A DNA stretch of 64,000 nt from Salegentibacter flavus (GCF_900115145.1 NZ_FOVL01000004.1:113790-177789), one strand, 5' to 3'; positions 1 through 9,161 are shown, counted from the first letter of the stretch. Notes: generated from the sequence alone by a model not told the origin. A program made the numbers and translations.

Positions 1-737
1 ACAACGACGAAAATATTCCGCAGAAAATAGTTGCCATTGTAGTATCTACCCAGCACGACGAATTCGATGAAGATGAGGCGATGCAAAAACAAATTGAAAA
101 AGATATTAAGGAAATTCTTATTCCTCGGGTTAAAGAACAATTGCCTGAATACGTACAGAAACTCTTTAATGAGGATATCACCTATCATATCAACCCTACC
201 GGAAAATTTGTGATCGGCGGGCCACACGGTGATGCAGGATTAACCGGGAGAAAGATCATCGTAGATACTTACGGAGGGAAAGGCGCTCACGGAGGCGGTG
301 CCTTTTCAGGAAAAGATCCGAGCAAGGTAGACCGATCGGCTGCCTACGCTGCAAGACATATTGCTAAGAATTTAGTTGCTGCAGGAGTGGCCGATGAAAT
401 TTTGGTACAGGTTTCATATGCCATTGGTGTGGTAGAACCTACTTCTATCTTTGTGGATACCTACAGAACTTCCAAAGTGAAACTTAAAGATGGAGAGATC
501 GCCAAAAAAGTAAGAGAGATCTTCGATATGCGCCCTGCAGCCATCGAGGAACGACTAAAGCTAAGAAATCCAATATACCGCGAAACAGCTGCTTACGGGC
601 ATATGGGAAAAGAACCGAGGACCATCACCAAGGTTTTTGAAAGCCCGTATAATGGCAGGATTACGAAAGAAGTGGAACTCTTCACCTGGGAGAAACTGGA
701 TTATGTAGATAAGGTAAAAGAAGCTTTCGGACTTTAA
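1..737 (+). CDS. metK: S-adenosylmethionine synthase, C-terminal part (cut by window start)
   Basis: Makes S-adenosylmethionine from ATP and methionine in the cytoplasm. The reading frame is open from base 3 with no start codon in the window, so the N-terminal part lies outside; about 244 codons are visible. The segment VVSTQHD near the start, [20 protein letters not shown], and the glycine-rich loop [19 protein letters not shown] are the MetK central and C-terminal signatures for ATP/triphosphate and metal binding. The end DKVKEAFGL is a normal MetK terminus. The stop is followed by a good rho-independent hairpin, so this ends its transcription unit. Family call is essentially certain. An ATG at base 81 is internal and not the start. 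Confidence 0.97.
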   Translation, partial: NDENIPQKIVAIVVSTQHDEFDEDEAMQKQIEKDIKEILIPRVKEQLPEYVQKLFNEDITYHINPTGKFVIGGPHGDAGLTGRKIIVDTYGGKGAHGGGAFSGKDPSKVDRSAAYAARHIAKNLVAAGVADEILVQVSYAIGVVEPTSIFVDTYRTSKVKLKDGEIAKKVREIFDMRPAAIEERLKLRNPIYRETAAYGHMGKEPRTITKVFESPYNGRITKEVELFTWEKLDYVDKVKEAFGL

Positions 738-760
738 TTTTTTTCCATAAATAGTACTAA

Positions 761-792
761 GTAGACCGCGATTTTCGCGGTTTACTTTTTTA
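761..792 (+). terminator. Rho-independent terminator after metK
   Basis: Arms GTAGACCGCGA (761-771) and TCGCGGTTTAC (775-785) form an 11-bp stem with one G-T pair and a three-base loop, followed directly by a run of T. It lies 24 bases after the metK stop. Confidence 0.85.
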
Positions 793-868
793 GGTTTTCT
801 TCGGAAAGCTTTAACAGCGGGCAGGAGAAATTATTCCTAATTTTAAGATCCAACCAATCCCACACTAA

Positions 869-2233
869 ATGTCCGTTTTCAAAAAAGTTCGTGATACCTT
901 CAGCCTACTAAGATCAGTTGACATGGAGCAGCTGGCAAAAATAAATCAACAAATAGATCTATCAGAAGCTATGAAAACTTTGGGTGCGCTTGATGAACGC
1001 CAACTCAAAGGGCTGATGAAAATGTTAAAAACGAAGCGGAAAAAAGGCAAAAGTGACCTACCTCCTATCGATGGGGATTTCTATGACCTGGATCTCAAAT
1101 TAACCGAGGAACAGCGCAAATTGCAGATGGACGTCCGGAATTTTATGGAAGATGAGGTTCGACCTTTGGTTAATGATCACTGGAACCGGGCTGAATTTCC
1201 TTTCGAGATCATCGAAAAATTCAAAAAACTCAATATAACCGGTGTTCCTTATGAGGGTTACGGCTGTCCCAATCTTCCGTTTTTAATGGAAGGTATCATC
1301 GCTCAGGAAATCGCCCGGGTGGATGTTTCCATCTCCACATTTTTTGGAGTTCACAGCGGCCTGGCAATGGGGTCTATCTACCTCTGTGGAAGCGAGGAAC
1401 AAAAGCAGGAATGGCTTCCGGAGATGCAGAAACTGGAAAAAATTGGTGCCTTTGGACTTACCGAACCAAACGTAGGTTCGGGAGTGGCAGGAGGTCTGGA
1501 AACCACCTGTAAATTAGATGGTGAAAACTGGATCTTAAACGGACAGAAAAAATGGATTGGCAATGCCACCTTTGCCGATGTGATAGTGATCTGGGCCCGC
1601 GATGAAGATTCCAACCAGGTTAAAGGTTTCCTGGTAAGAAAAGAAAATCCCGGTTTTAAAGCCGAAAAAATGAAAGATAAGATGGCGCTGCGAATTGTGC
1701 AGAATGCACTTATCACCCTGGAAAATTGCAAAATTCCTGAAAGCGACAGGTTGCAAAAGGCCAACAGCTTTAAGGATACAGCCAAGGTGCTGCGGATGAC
1801 ACGTGCCGGAGTTGCCTGGCAGGCCGTGGGTTGTGCCCGTGGTGCTTATGAAAGCGCCTTGAAGTATACTAGAAAACGGGAACAATTTGGAAGACCGATT
1901 GCTTCCTATCAGCTTATTCAAGATCACCTCGTTGAAATGCTTTCCAATCTTACCGCAATGCAAACCCTGGTTTTCCGACTTTCGGAAATGCAGGATGCCG
2001 GGTTGCTTTCAGATGAACATGCTTCTTTGGCCAAAGTCTTCTGTAGTATGCGCACCCGGGATGTGGTGAGCCGGGCCAGGGAAGTAATGGGAGGAAACGG
2101 AATTTTACTCGAATATGATGTGGCCCGGTTTGTGGCCGATGCCGAGGCTATCTACAGCTATGAAGGCACCAAAGAAATAAATTCATTAATTGTAGGCCGT
2201 GCCATAACTGGTCACAGTGCCTTTGTTAGTTAA
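869..2233 (+). CDS. Acyl-CoA dehydrogenase, glutaryl-CoA-dehydrogenase-like
   Basis: FAD-dependent acyl-CoA dehydrogenase of 454 residues. From about residue 75 on it follows the glutaryl-CoA dehydrogenase pattern: YEGYGCPN, FGLTEPNVGSG (flavin/substrate loop), ARDEDSNQVKGFLVRK, RVGVAWQ-like RAGVAWQAVG, REQFGRPIASYQLIQ, MGGNGI, and the end YEGTKEINSLIVGRAITG. E432 in YEGT is the expected catalytic base. The nearest relatives by eye are glutaryl-CoA dehydrogenases and plant short-chain acyl-CoA oxidases, so the exact substrate is open. Residues 1-70 are an extra helical, lysine-rich extension not found in classical glutaryl-CoA dehydrogenase. Electrons would go to ETF, encoded at 23.4-25.2 kb. 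ATG start chosen as the first in-frame start after the metK terminator. Confidence 0.88.
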   Translation: MSVFKKVRDTFSLLRSVDMEQLAKINQQIDLSEAMKTLGALDERQLKGLMKMLKTKRKKGKSDLPPIDGDFYDLDLKLTEEQRKLQMDVRNFMEDEVRPLVNDHWNRAEFPFEIIEKFKKLNITGVPYEGYGCPNLPFLMEGIIAQEIARVDVSISTFFGVHSGLAMGSIYLCGSEEQKQEWLPEMQKLEKIGAFGLTEPNVGSGVAGGLETTCKLDGENWILNGQKKWIGNATFADVIVIWARDEDSNQVKGFLVRKENPGFKAEKMKDKMALRIVQNALITLENCKIPESDRLQKANSFKDTAKVLRMTRAGVAWQAVGCARGAYESALKYTRKREQFGRPIASYQLIQDHLVEMLSNLTAMQTLVFRLSEMQDAGLLSDEHASLAKVFCSMRTRDVVSRAREVMGGNGILLEYDVARFVADAEAIYSYEGTKEINSLIVGRAITGHSAFVS

Positions 2234-2259
2234 ATATAAACAATTTTAAAAGAAAACGA

Positions 2260-3189
2260 ATGTCATTATTAATTGTTAGTCCGGGGAAAGACCCGAAACC
2301 TTGGGTAAAAGCTTTACAAAACCAACACCCGGGATTAAATATTTATGTATATCCTGAAGAACACGATAAGAAAGAAGTGGATTTTGTGCTTGCATGGAAG
2401 CATCCACGTGGACTATTCAAAAATTATCCAAATCTAAAAGTTATTGCCTCTATGGGCGCCGGAGTAGACCATATCACCTCCGACTCGGAGCTACCGGAAA
2501 ATATACAGATAACCAAGGTTGTAGATAATATGCTTGAAGAAGATATGGGTAATTTTGTTTTAAGCCTTATTCTTAATTATCAGCGTAATCTTTTAATTTA
2601 CCAAAAACAACAAGCGGAGAAAACCTGGAATCCCGTAACTTACAAGAGAAACAAAGACGTTAATGTGGGGGTCTTAGGTCTTGGCCATCTTGGCCAAACG
2701 ACGGCAAAAACTTTGGCGAAAAACGGCTTCAAGGTACATGGCTTCTCAAAAACTCCGAAGAATATAGAAAATATTGAAAGTTTTTCAGGTGAAGATGAAA
2801 TGGAAGCTTTCCTTGAAAAATCTGAAATACTGGTAAACCTACTCCCCCTTACCCCCGAAACCAAAAATATTCTTAACAAGGGACTATTTGAAAAACTTCC
2901 CGAAGGGGCCTATGTGATAAATGTAGCCCGGGGAGAACATCTTGTGGAACTCGATCTGATAGAAATGTTAGACAAGGACCATCTATCTGGAGCGGCTATG
3001 GATGTTTTCCGGCAGGAACCTCTGCCCGAGGATCATCCGTTTTGGGAACATCCAAAAGTTTTTATAACTCCTCACATAGCAAGTGTTACGCATCCAAATT
3101 ACGTTGTCCCCCAAATCGTGGAGAATTATGAAAGAATGAAGGAAGACGAACCACTAAAAAATGTAGTAGAACGTGAAAAAGGTTATTAA
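2260..3189 (+). CDS. D-2-hydroxyacid dehydrogenase (glyoxylate/hydroxypyruvate reductase A type)
   Basis: Predicted NAD(P)H-dependent reductase of 2-oxoacids, 309 residues. The order of motifs is that of the family: ASMGAGVDHI in the substrate domain, the Rossmann nucleotide loop GVLGLGHLGQ followed by a basic residue region (FSKTPK), INVARGEHLV carrying the substrate-binding Arg, then a glutamate in DVFRQEPLP and the catalytic His in TPHIASVTHP. The length and the substrate-domain pattern fit the GhrA subgroup better than SerA or lactate dehydrogenase. It starts 26 bases after the acyl-CoA dehydrogenase stop and is followed 11 bases later by a universal stress protein, so the three genes may be co-transcribed. 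Physiological substrate is not decided by sequence. Confidence 0.88.
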   Translation: MSLLIVSPGKDPKPWVKALQNQHPGLNIYVYPEEHDKKEVDFVLAWKHPRGLFKNYPNLKVIASMGAGVDHITSDSELPENIQITKVVDNMLEEDMGNFVLSLILNYQRNLLIYQKQQAEKTWNPVTYKRNKDVNVGVLGLGHLGQTTAKTLAKNGFKVHGFSKTPKNIENIESFSGEDEMEAFLEKSEILVNLLPLTPETKNILNKGLFEKLPEGAYVINVARGEHLVELDLIEMLDKDHLSGAAMDVFRQEPLPEDHPFWEHPKVFITPHIASVTHPNYVVPQIVENYERMKEDEPLKNVVEREKGY

Positions 3190-3200
3190 ACATTAATATT

Positions 3201-3653
3201 ATGGATACATTTAAAAACATTCTGGTTGCCGTAGATTTCAATGACACTATTGGAGAACTTATGGGTTATGCGGAAAGCATTGCTGAAAAATTCGGATCGA
3301 AGATTTGGGTTGTTCACGTGGCTGAGCCAAGTCCCGAATTTACCGGATACGAAGTTGGTCCGCAGTATATCAGAGATGTAAAGGCGGATGAATTCCGGGA
3401 AGAACATCGGCAGCTGCAAGCCATTAGCAAACTCTTTGTAGATCAAAACATCGAATCTGAGGCTCTGCTTATTCAAGGATCTACGGTTCAGACTATCATC
3501 GAAGAAGTAAAAAAACTTAATGCCGACCTTTTGATCGTTGGCACCCACAAACACGGATTTCTCTTTAATATCCTTTCGGAAAATGTTTCCCTGGAATTAC
3601 TCAAAAAGGCAGAAGTGCCCTTTTTGGCCATTCCAATTGAGGAAGAGAAATAA
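3201..3653 (+). CDS. Universal stress protein family (single UspA domain)
   Basis: A 150-residue single Usp domain. It begins with the first beta strand FKNILVAVDFND, which carries the conserved Asp, and ends with DLLIVGTHKHGF...LLKKAEVPFLAIP, the usual C-terminal strand-loop-strand. The nucleotide-binding loop is G-T-H-K-H-G followed by N/S-rich residues, close to the G-2x-G-9x-G-S/T pattern of ATP-binding members but not perfect, so ATP binding is only likely. The gene is 11 bases behind the hydroxyacid dehydrogenase. Function is a general stress/metabolic signalling role that cannot be refined here. Confidence 0.88.
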   Translation: MDTFKNILVAVDFNDTIGELMGYAESIAEKFGSKIWVVHVAEPSPEFTGYEVGPQYIRDVKADEFREEHRQLQAISKLFVDQNIESEALLIQGSTVQTIIEEVKKLNADLLIVGTHKHGFLFNILSENVSLELLKKAEVPFLAIPIEEEK

Positions 3654-3674
3654 GAATCCGCATTTGGAAAGTTT

Positions 3675-3702
3675 TTGATTTTAGTGAGAAACCTTAACTT
3701 TA
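3675..3702 (+). promoter_or_regulatory. Bacteroidota-type promoter for the PLP dehydratase gene
   Basis: TTG at 3675-3677, then 17 bases, then TAACTTTA at 3695-3702. This fits the Flavobacterium consensus TTG-N17-23-TAnnTTTG with one mismatch in the downstream box. The gene starts 50 bases further at the ATG. Confidence 0.5.
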
Positions 3703-3726
3703 GGGATTAAATATTTTAATCCCTAA
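3700..3726. promoter_or_regulatory. Perfect 12-bp inverted repeat overlapping the promoter/leader (operator candidate)
   Basis: TTAGGGATTAAA at 3700-3711 is repeated in inverted form as TTTAATCCCTAA at 3715-3726 around the spacer TAT. It overlaps the last bases of the -7 box and covers the likely transcription start of the dehydratase gene. This placement suits a repressor operator. As RNA it would also form a hairpin just before the start codon. It is not followed by a T run, so it is not a terminator. Confidence 0.5.
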
Positions 3727-3752
3727 TCCGGGTATTGCCCTTATTTCACAAG

Positions 3753-4691
3753 ATGATTAGCAAAAGAGAATTTCAAAAGCTCCACGAAAATATAAAACCC
3801 CATATTCATCGCACACCTGTAATGAATTCCCATCTGCTTAACGAAATAGCTGGGACAGAAATTTTCTTTAAATGCGAAAATTTTCAGCGGGCCGGAGCTT
3901 TTAAAATGCGGGGTGCTACAGCAGCTATTTTGAACCTGAGCGAGGAAGCGCGGGAAAAAGGAGTGGTCACCCATTCTTCCGGAAATTTTGCCCAGGCAGT
4001 TTCTCTGGCAGCAAAAAGCCTGGGGATTCCTGCTTATATTGTAATGCCTTCTTCAGCTCCGGAAGTAAAGAAAGCAGCGGTTCAGAATTATGGCGGAAAA
4101 ATCACAATTTGCCCTCCTACCATAAAAGACCGGGAGGAAGCCGCTGAAAAGATAGTGAAGGAGACCGGTGCTACTTTTTTACATCCTTCCAATCAACTTG
4201 ATGTGATTTACGGGCAGGGAACCGCGGCCATCGAACTGCTGGAAGAGCATCCCGATCTGGATGTGCTGATCACTCCCGTAGGTGGTGGCGGACTCCTGGC
4301 CGGAACCGCCCTTGCGGTAGATTACTTCGGAAAAAACTGCAAATGCATTGGCGCCGAACCTTTTGAAGTCGATGACGCATACCGATCCCTTAAAAGCGGA
4401 AAGATAGAAACCAACGAGACAACAAACACCATTGCCGATGGTCTGAAAACCCAACTTGGAGACAAAAATTTTCCACTGATTCAAAAGTATGTTTCAGAAA
4501 TTATTAGGGTGGAGGAAGATGAGATCATTTTAGCAATGCGCCTAATCTGGGAACGCATGAAGATTATCGTGGAGCCTTCGAGCGCGGTAGCCTTTGCGGC
4601 CGTGCTTCGCGAGAAAAAAAAATTCAGAGGAAAGAAAACTGGAATGATCATTTCGGGTGGAAATGTGGATTTAAGCAACCTGCCTTTCTAA
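3753..4691 (+). CDS. PLP-dependent threonine/serine dehydratase or serine racemase family
   Basis: Fold-type II PLP enzyme of 312 residues from the ATG at 3753. Key features: PLP lysine K51 in FQRAGAFKMRGAT, cofactor loop SSGNFAQA (most family members have His where this has Phe), the phosphate-binding glycine loop VGGGGLLAGTA, and GGNVDLSNL at the C terminus. There is no C-terminal ACT regulatory domain, so it resembles catabolic dehydratase or serine racemase and not biosynthetic IlvA. Likely reactions are dehydration of L-Thr/L-Ser or serine racemization. A TTG at 3735 would add six residues, but the ATG gives the normal family N terminus (ISKREFQKLHE). It has its own promoter and an inverted repeat upstream, which suggests specific regulation. 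Confidence 0.88.
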   Translation: MISKREFQKLHENIKPHIHRTPVMNSHLLNEIAGTEIFFKCENFQRAGAFKMRGATAAILNLSEEAREKGVVTHSSGNFAQAVSLAAKSLGIPAYIVMPSSAPEVKKAAVQNYGGKITICPPTIKDREEAAEKIVKETGATFLHPSNQLDVIYGQGTAAIELLEEHPDLDVLITPVGGGGLLAGTALAVDYFGKNCKCIGAEPFEVDDAYRSLKSGKIETNETTNTIADGLKTQLGDKNFPLIQKYVSEIIRVEEDEIILAMRLIWERMKIIVEPSSAVAFAAVLREKKKFRGKKTGMIISGGNVDLSNLPF

Positions 4692-4761
4692 AAAGCTGAT
4701 TTCTATTTCGCTTTTATCAAAAAAAAGAAGCCGTATATTTATCCCCCTTAAAATATATAAT

Positions 4762-7700
4762 ATGTTTAAAAATTTCATTCCGGTCATATTTCTACTTCTG
4801 GCCGCCCCTAACCTGATCTCACAGGAAGAAAAAGACAAAGAAAAAGACAAATGGAACGTTAACGATCCTTATTCCGACGACTGGAATATCAAAGAGGTGC
4901 AGCTTCAAACCGACGAAGGTACCTGGATGAACCTTGACGTTAGCCCTGATGGGAAAACCATAGTTTTTGACCTTTTGGGCGATATTTATTCAATGTCTGT
5001 TTCTGGTGGAAAAGCCAAGGTCCTTCGCAGCGGGATGGCCTATGAAGTACAACCCCGGTTTAGCCCTGATGGATCCAAAATCTCCTTCACCAGCGATGCC
5101 GCCGGGGGTGATAATATCTGGATAATGGATAGTAATGGCGAAAACGCAAAGCAGCTCACCAAAGAAGATTTCAGACTTTTAAATAATGGGGAATGGACTG
5201 CTGATGGTAATTCCATCATTGCCAGAAAACATTTTACCTCAGGACGTTCCCTGGGTGCCGGTGAAATGTGGCAATATCATATTGGCGGAGAAGCAGGCCT
5301 GCAGCTAACCGAGCGCAAGAACGACCAGCAGGATGTAAATGAACCCAGCATTTCTCCCGATGGCAAATATCTTTATTACAGCGAAGATATGTATCCCGGA
5401 GGTGCTTTTCAGTATAATAAAGATCCTAACAAACAGATCTACGTGATCAAACGTTACGATTTTGAAACCGGCGAGAACACTACCATTACCGGAGGTCCCG
5501 GAGGCGCAGCAAGACCTCAGGTTTCACCCGATGGCAAGAAACTGGCTTTTGTGAAGCGCATCAGAACAAAATCTGTTTTATACATTCACGACTTGGAAAC
5601 CGGCGAGGAATGGCCGGTTTATGATGAGCTAAGCAAAGACCAACAGGAAGCCTGGGCAATTTTTGGCGTTTATCCCGGCTATTCCTGGATGCCCAACAAT
5701 AAGGAAATCGTATTCTGGGCCGAAGGCAAGATCAACAAAGTGAATATTGAAACTTTCGAAAGCCAGGTTATTCCTTTTGAGGTAGAAAACACTATTGAAA
5801 TCGCAGAAAGCCACCGCAGTGAGCATCAGGTATTTTCTGAAGAATTTGATGCTAAAGTAATACGTCACGCCATGACTTCACCTAACGGAAAGACCTTAGT
5901 GTTTAGCGCCGTAGGTCATCTCTGGAAAAAAGACCTGCCCAACGGCAAACCTCAGCGCATCACTAAAAACGACGAATTTGAATTTGAACCTGCTTTTTCA
6001 CCCGACGGAAAAGAGATCGCCTATGTAACCTGGACAGACGAGGGAATGGGCGCCTTGATGAAAGTTGGTCTTAATGGTAGGAATCCTCAAAAACTAACTT
6101 CAGAAAAAGGGATTTTCAGAAATCCTTCCTTTTCGAATGATGGAAAAACCATCGTATTCGTAAAGGAAAAAGGCAACTCAGACCAGGGACAGACTTTCAG
6201 CAAAGAGCCGGGAATTTACACTATTGATGCTTCCGGAGAGAATTTGAAAAAGATCCACGATTCCGGAGATTTCCCGCAATACAGCGCCGATGGTAAACGC
6301 ATCTTTTTTCAAACCGGTGGCGGACTTATGGGCAGCATCGAGAAAAATCTAAAAAGTATTAACCTTAACGGCCATGAGGAGCGCACGCACATCAAGTCTA
6401 AATATGCGAACCGATTGGTTCCAAGCCCGGACAACAAATGGGTGGTTTTTTCACATTTGCATAAAGCCTATGTTGCCCCGCTTCCAATGAACGGTCGCCC
6501 GGTAGACCTGGACAATAACACCAAAACAGTTCCGGTGAGCCAGATCGCCAAAGATGCCGGACTTAACCTGCATTGGTCTAACGATAGCAAAAATTTGCAC
6601 TGGACCCTGGGGGACGAATATTTCACCAACAAGGTATCAGAAAGGTTCACCTTTTTACAGAATTCGCCCGATTCTATTCCCCCAATTACTGAAAAAGGCA
6701 CAAAAATAGGGCTAAAGCTGGAAACCGATGTTCCTTCAGGGCAGATCGCCTTTACCAATGCGCGCATCATCACTATGAACGGTGACAAGGTCATTGATAA
6801 TGGAAGTATATTAATTGATGGCAATAAAATTGTTTCGGTTGGCGAAGCTTCCGAAGTGGATATCCCAAATCGCGCAAAGGTTTATGACCTGGAGGGCAAA
6901 ACGGTTATGCCTGGGATCGTAGATGCTCACGCCCATATTGGCGCTTTCCGTTACGGGCTTACCCCTGAAAAGCACTGGCCCCTATATGCAAATCTTGCCT
7001 TCGGGGTAACTACAGTTCACGATCCTTCCGCACTGAGTGAAACGATCTTCAGTATGGCCGAGATGGTGAAGGCCGGAGAAATGATTGGCCCAAGGATTTA
7101 TTCCACCGGAGTTATTCTTTACGGAGCCGATGGAGATTTTAAGGCCGTTATCAACAACCTGGAGGATGCACGCTCTGCCTTGAGAAGAACCAAAGCTTTT
7201 GGAGCGACTTCAGTAAAAAGTTACAATCAGCCGCGCCGGGAACAGCGTCAACAAATCATGCAGGCTGCTAAGGAACTGGAGATGAATGTTGTACCGGAAG
7301 GCGGAAGTACTTTTCTCCATAATATGAACATGATAGTTGACGGCCATACCGGAATAGAGCATAATATTCCTGTCGCGCCGGTTTACAAGGACATAGAAAC
7401 CCTTTGGGGTAATAGCAGCGCCGGCTACACTCCTACTCTAATCGTGAATTACGGCGGCATTAACGGGGAGTATTATTTCTACGAAAAGGATAATGTATGG
7501 GAAAACGAGCGTTTGCTTAATTTCACCCCGCGATATTTGGTAGATTCCCGTTCACGTCACCGTACCAAACTTCCCGATGAAGAATATGAGAACGGGCCTG
7601 TGCTTGTATCAAAAACTGCTAAAGCCCTAACTGATATTGGCGTAAAAGTTAACCTGGGCGCCCACGGACAATTACAGGGCCTTGGTGCCCACTGGGAACT

Positions 7701-8049
7701 TTGGTTGCTTCAAATGGGCGGAATGACTAATATGGAAGCCCTACAGGCAGCTACCATTAACGGCGCTGATTATATTGGAATGGGAAGCGAGATAGGTTCT
7801 CTGGAAAATGGAAAACTGGCCGATTTGATCGTGTTGGAGAAGAATCCGCTGGAGGATATTCGCAACTCTGAAACTGTTATTTACACCATGGTAAACGGAA
7901 GATTATATGATGCTGAAACGATGAATGAGATTGGCAACGAGCCAAAGGAACGCGGTGATTTCTATTGGGAAAACAATAAATATAACGCAGCTTTTCCCTG
8001 GCATGAAGGCACTGAAAGCTTTACTGCACCGGGGTGCATCTGCCAGTAA
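4762..8049 (+). CDS. Secreted WD40-like beta-propeller (PD40/TolB-like) plus imidazolonepropionase-like amidohydrolase
   Basis: A 1095-residue two-part protein. Residues 1-21 are a signal peptide ending at a Q/E-rich mature end. About residues 40-620 hold repeated PD40/TolB-type blades, recognised by recurring phrases such as LDVSPDGKTIVF, RFSPDGSKISF, SISPDGKYLYY, QVSPDGKKLAF and AFSPDGKEIAY. About residues 670-1070 form an amidohydrolase: TNARIITMNGDKVIDNGSIL, then VMPGIVDAHAHIG with the metal-binding H-x-H, GVTTVHDPS, VVPEGGS, and the closing LADLIVLEKNPLEDI. Such proteins are usually annotated as periplasmic or outer amidohydrolases or peptidases; the propeller may gate or bind peptide substrates. 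Substrate unknown. It stands alone on both sides. Confidence 0.9.
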   Translation: MFKNFIPVIFLLLAAPNLISQEEKDKEKDKWNVNDPYSDDWNIKEVQLQTDEGTWMNLDVSPDGKTIVFDLLGDIYSMSVSGGKAKVLRSGMAYEVQPRFSPDGSKISFTSDAAGGDNIWIMDSNGENAKQLTKEDFRLLNNGEWTADGNSIIARKHFTSGRSLGAGEMWQYHIGGEAGLQLTERKNDQQDVNEPSISPDGKYLYYSEDMYPGGAFQYNKDPNKQIYVIKRYDFETGENTTITGGPGGAARPQVSPDGKKLAFVKRIRTKSVLYIHDLETGEEWPVYDELSKDQQEAWAIFGVYPGYSWMPNNKEIVFWAEGKINKVNIETFESQVIPFEVENTIEIAESHRSEHQVFSEEFDAKVIRHAMTSPNGKTLVFSAVGHLWKKDLPNGKPQRITKNDEFEFEPAFSPDGKEIAYVTWTDEGMGALMKVGLNGRNPQKLTSEKGIFRNPSFSNDGKTIVFVKEKGNSDQGQTFSKEPGIYTIDASGENLKKIHDSGDFPQYSADGKRIFFQTGGGLMGSIEKNLKSINLNGHEERTHIKSKYANRLVPSPDNKWVVFSHLHKAYVAPLPMNGRPVDLDNNTKTVPVSQIAKDAGLNLHWSNDSKNLHWTLGDEYFTNKVSERFTFLQNSPDSIPPITEKGTKIGLKLETDVPSGQIAFTNARIITMNGDKVIDNGSILIDGNKIVSVGEASEVDIPNRAKVYDLEGKTVMPGIVDAHAHIGAFRYGLTPEKHWPLYANLAFGVTTVHDPSALSETIFSMAEMVKAGEMIGPRIYSTGVILYGADGDFKAVINNLEDARSALRRTKAFGATSVKSYNQPRREQRQQIMQAAKELEMNVVPEGGSTFLHNMNMIVDGHTGIEHNIPVAPVYKDIETLWGNSSAGYTPTLIVNYGGINGEYYFYEKDNVWENERLLNFTPRYLVDSRSRHRTKLPDEEYENGPVLVSKTAKALTDIGVKVNLGAHGQLQGLGAHWELWLLQMGGMTNMEALQAATINGADYIGMGSEIGSLENGKLADLIVLEKNPLEDIRNSETVIYTMVNGRLYDAETMNEIGNEPKERGDFYWENNKYNAAFPWHEGTESFTAPGCICQ

Positions 8050-8198
8050 TTAGTATTTATTCATTAGAGGGTTAAAAAGATATGATTTGCAATACTATTT
8101 TTTAGTGGTGAAGAATGAAGGAGGACAGTACTTGCGTTTGTTTTTAGAATTTGAATCTTAAAAAGCTATCTTTTTAACCTGTTAAGAAAATAAAATTT

Positions 8199-8546
8199 AT
8201 GAGGAAAGTTAAATTCGGAAGGCTTTTTACGGGAAGGAAGATAGATGAGAGTATCATCCGCGAACACCTTGCGCTGGAGCGGACGAAGCTCGCCAATGAG
8301 CGTACTCTGTTATCCTATACCCAGGCGGCGCTTTATTTTCTGCTTGGGGGTCTTGCGTTAATTCAGTTAAAGGAATATGAAGAGATGCATTACATTGGTT
8401 ATCTCGCATTGGTATTCTCGGTGCTCTTTGTCACCGTGGGCATCTGGCGATTTATAGTTCTAAGGAATAAAATGAAGGATCTGCTGAGGGGAAAGGTGGA
8501 GTCTTCAGCCGAGGAGGAAGAAGAGGAGGATCCCGGGAATTTCTAA
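8199..8546 (+). CDS. DUF202 (YidH-like) small membrane protein
   Basis: A 115-residue protein with the DUF202 pattern: ERTKLANERTLLSYTQAALYFLLGG is the typical conserved segment running into the first membrane helix, followed by a second helix around residues 66-88 (YLALVFSVLFVTVGIWRF). The C-terminal 15 residues are a very acidic cytoplasmic tail (EEEEEEDPG). Function of the family is unknown. The ATG start gives a normal-length N terminus. Nothing nearby hints at a partner. Confidence 0.85.
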   Translation: MRKVKFGRLFTGRKIDESIIREHLALERTKLANERTLLSYTQAALYFLLGGLALIQLKEYEEMHYIGYLALVFSVLFVTVGIWRFIVLRNKMKDLLRGKVESSAEEEEEEDPGNF

Positions 8547-8652
8547 GTTAATCAGAAAATAATTCCAATTTCAAGGGATTCGATATTTATTATTAAGCAT
8601 TCTAATTAGTTTCTAGGCACACTCCTTGGGTTCTGTTTCTAGTATATTATAA

Positions 8653-8680
8653 TTGTACTTTAAAAGAGGTTGTATTTTAG
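8653..8680 (+). promoter_or_regulatory. Candidate promoter for the DUF6122-like gene
   Basis: TTG at 8653-8655, 17 bases, then TATTTTAG at 8673-8680, one mismatch from TAnnTTTG. It lies about 87 bases before the TTG start codon. The rest of the 220-base gap 8547-8766 shows nothing else. Confidence 0.35.
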
Positions 8681-8766
8681 AGGTATGGTTTTTGGAAAGT
8701 CAATTCCGAAACCGCCAACAAACAGAAAATAGTATACTCTGCAACTTCAACACATAACAACTCCAA

Positions 8767-9135
8767 TTGCAAACTTTCACGCATTACTTCCTTCATTTTA
8801 TAGCCATAGGTGCTATCGCCTACTGGTACAATAAAAAAAACTGGAAAAAGAACTGGCTGATTCTCCTGGCTACAATGGCAGTAGATCTCGACCACGTATT
8901 TGCGACGCCCCTTTTTGACCCTATGCGCTGCGGAATTGGCTATCATCCCCTACATTCAGAAATTCCAATATTGGGATATTTTTTAGGCGCCATTTTTGTA
9001 AAACATAAGACTATCAGGCTGATATTTATTGGTCTTTTATTCCATATGATCACCGATTTTATAGACTGCATGTGGATGTTCTCTAAATGTGAAGAATGCT
9101 ATGTTAATTCTGAAATTTATAAATATTTCAGGTAA
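8767..9135 (+). CDS. DUF6122-like small integral membrane protein
   Basis: A 122-residue protein with about four hydrophobic segments. It opens with HYFLHFIAIGAIAYWY and contains MAVDLDHVFATP, DPMRCGIGYHPLHS and HMITDFIDCMW; these conserved Asp/His/Cys residues beside membrane helices recall membrane metal-dependent hydrolases of the YdjM type, and I recognise the pattern as DUF6122. A stop codon at 8755-8757 is in frame, and no ATG lies between it and the first helix, so the TTG at 8767 is the likely start. Biochemical role unknown. Confidence 0.7.
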   Translation: MQTFTHYFLHFIAIGAIAYWYNKKNWKKNWLILLATMAVDLDHVFATPLFDPMRCGIGYHPLHSEIPILGYFLGAIFVKHKTIRLIFIGLLFHMITDFIDCMWMFSKCEECYVNSEIYKYFR

Positions 9136-9161
9136 ACTCTTCAGAAATAATGTTTAGCTAT

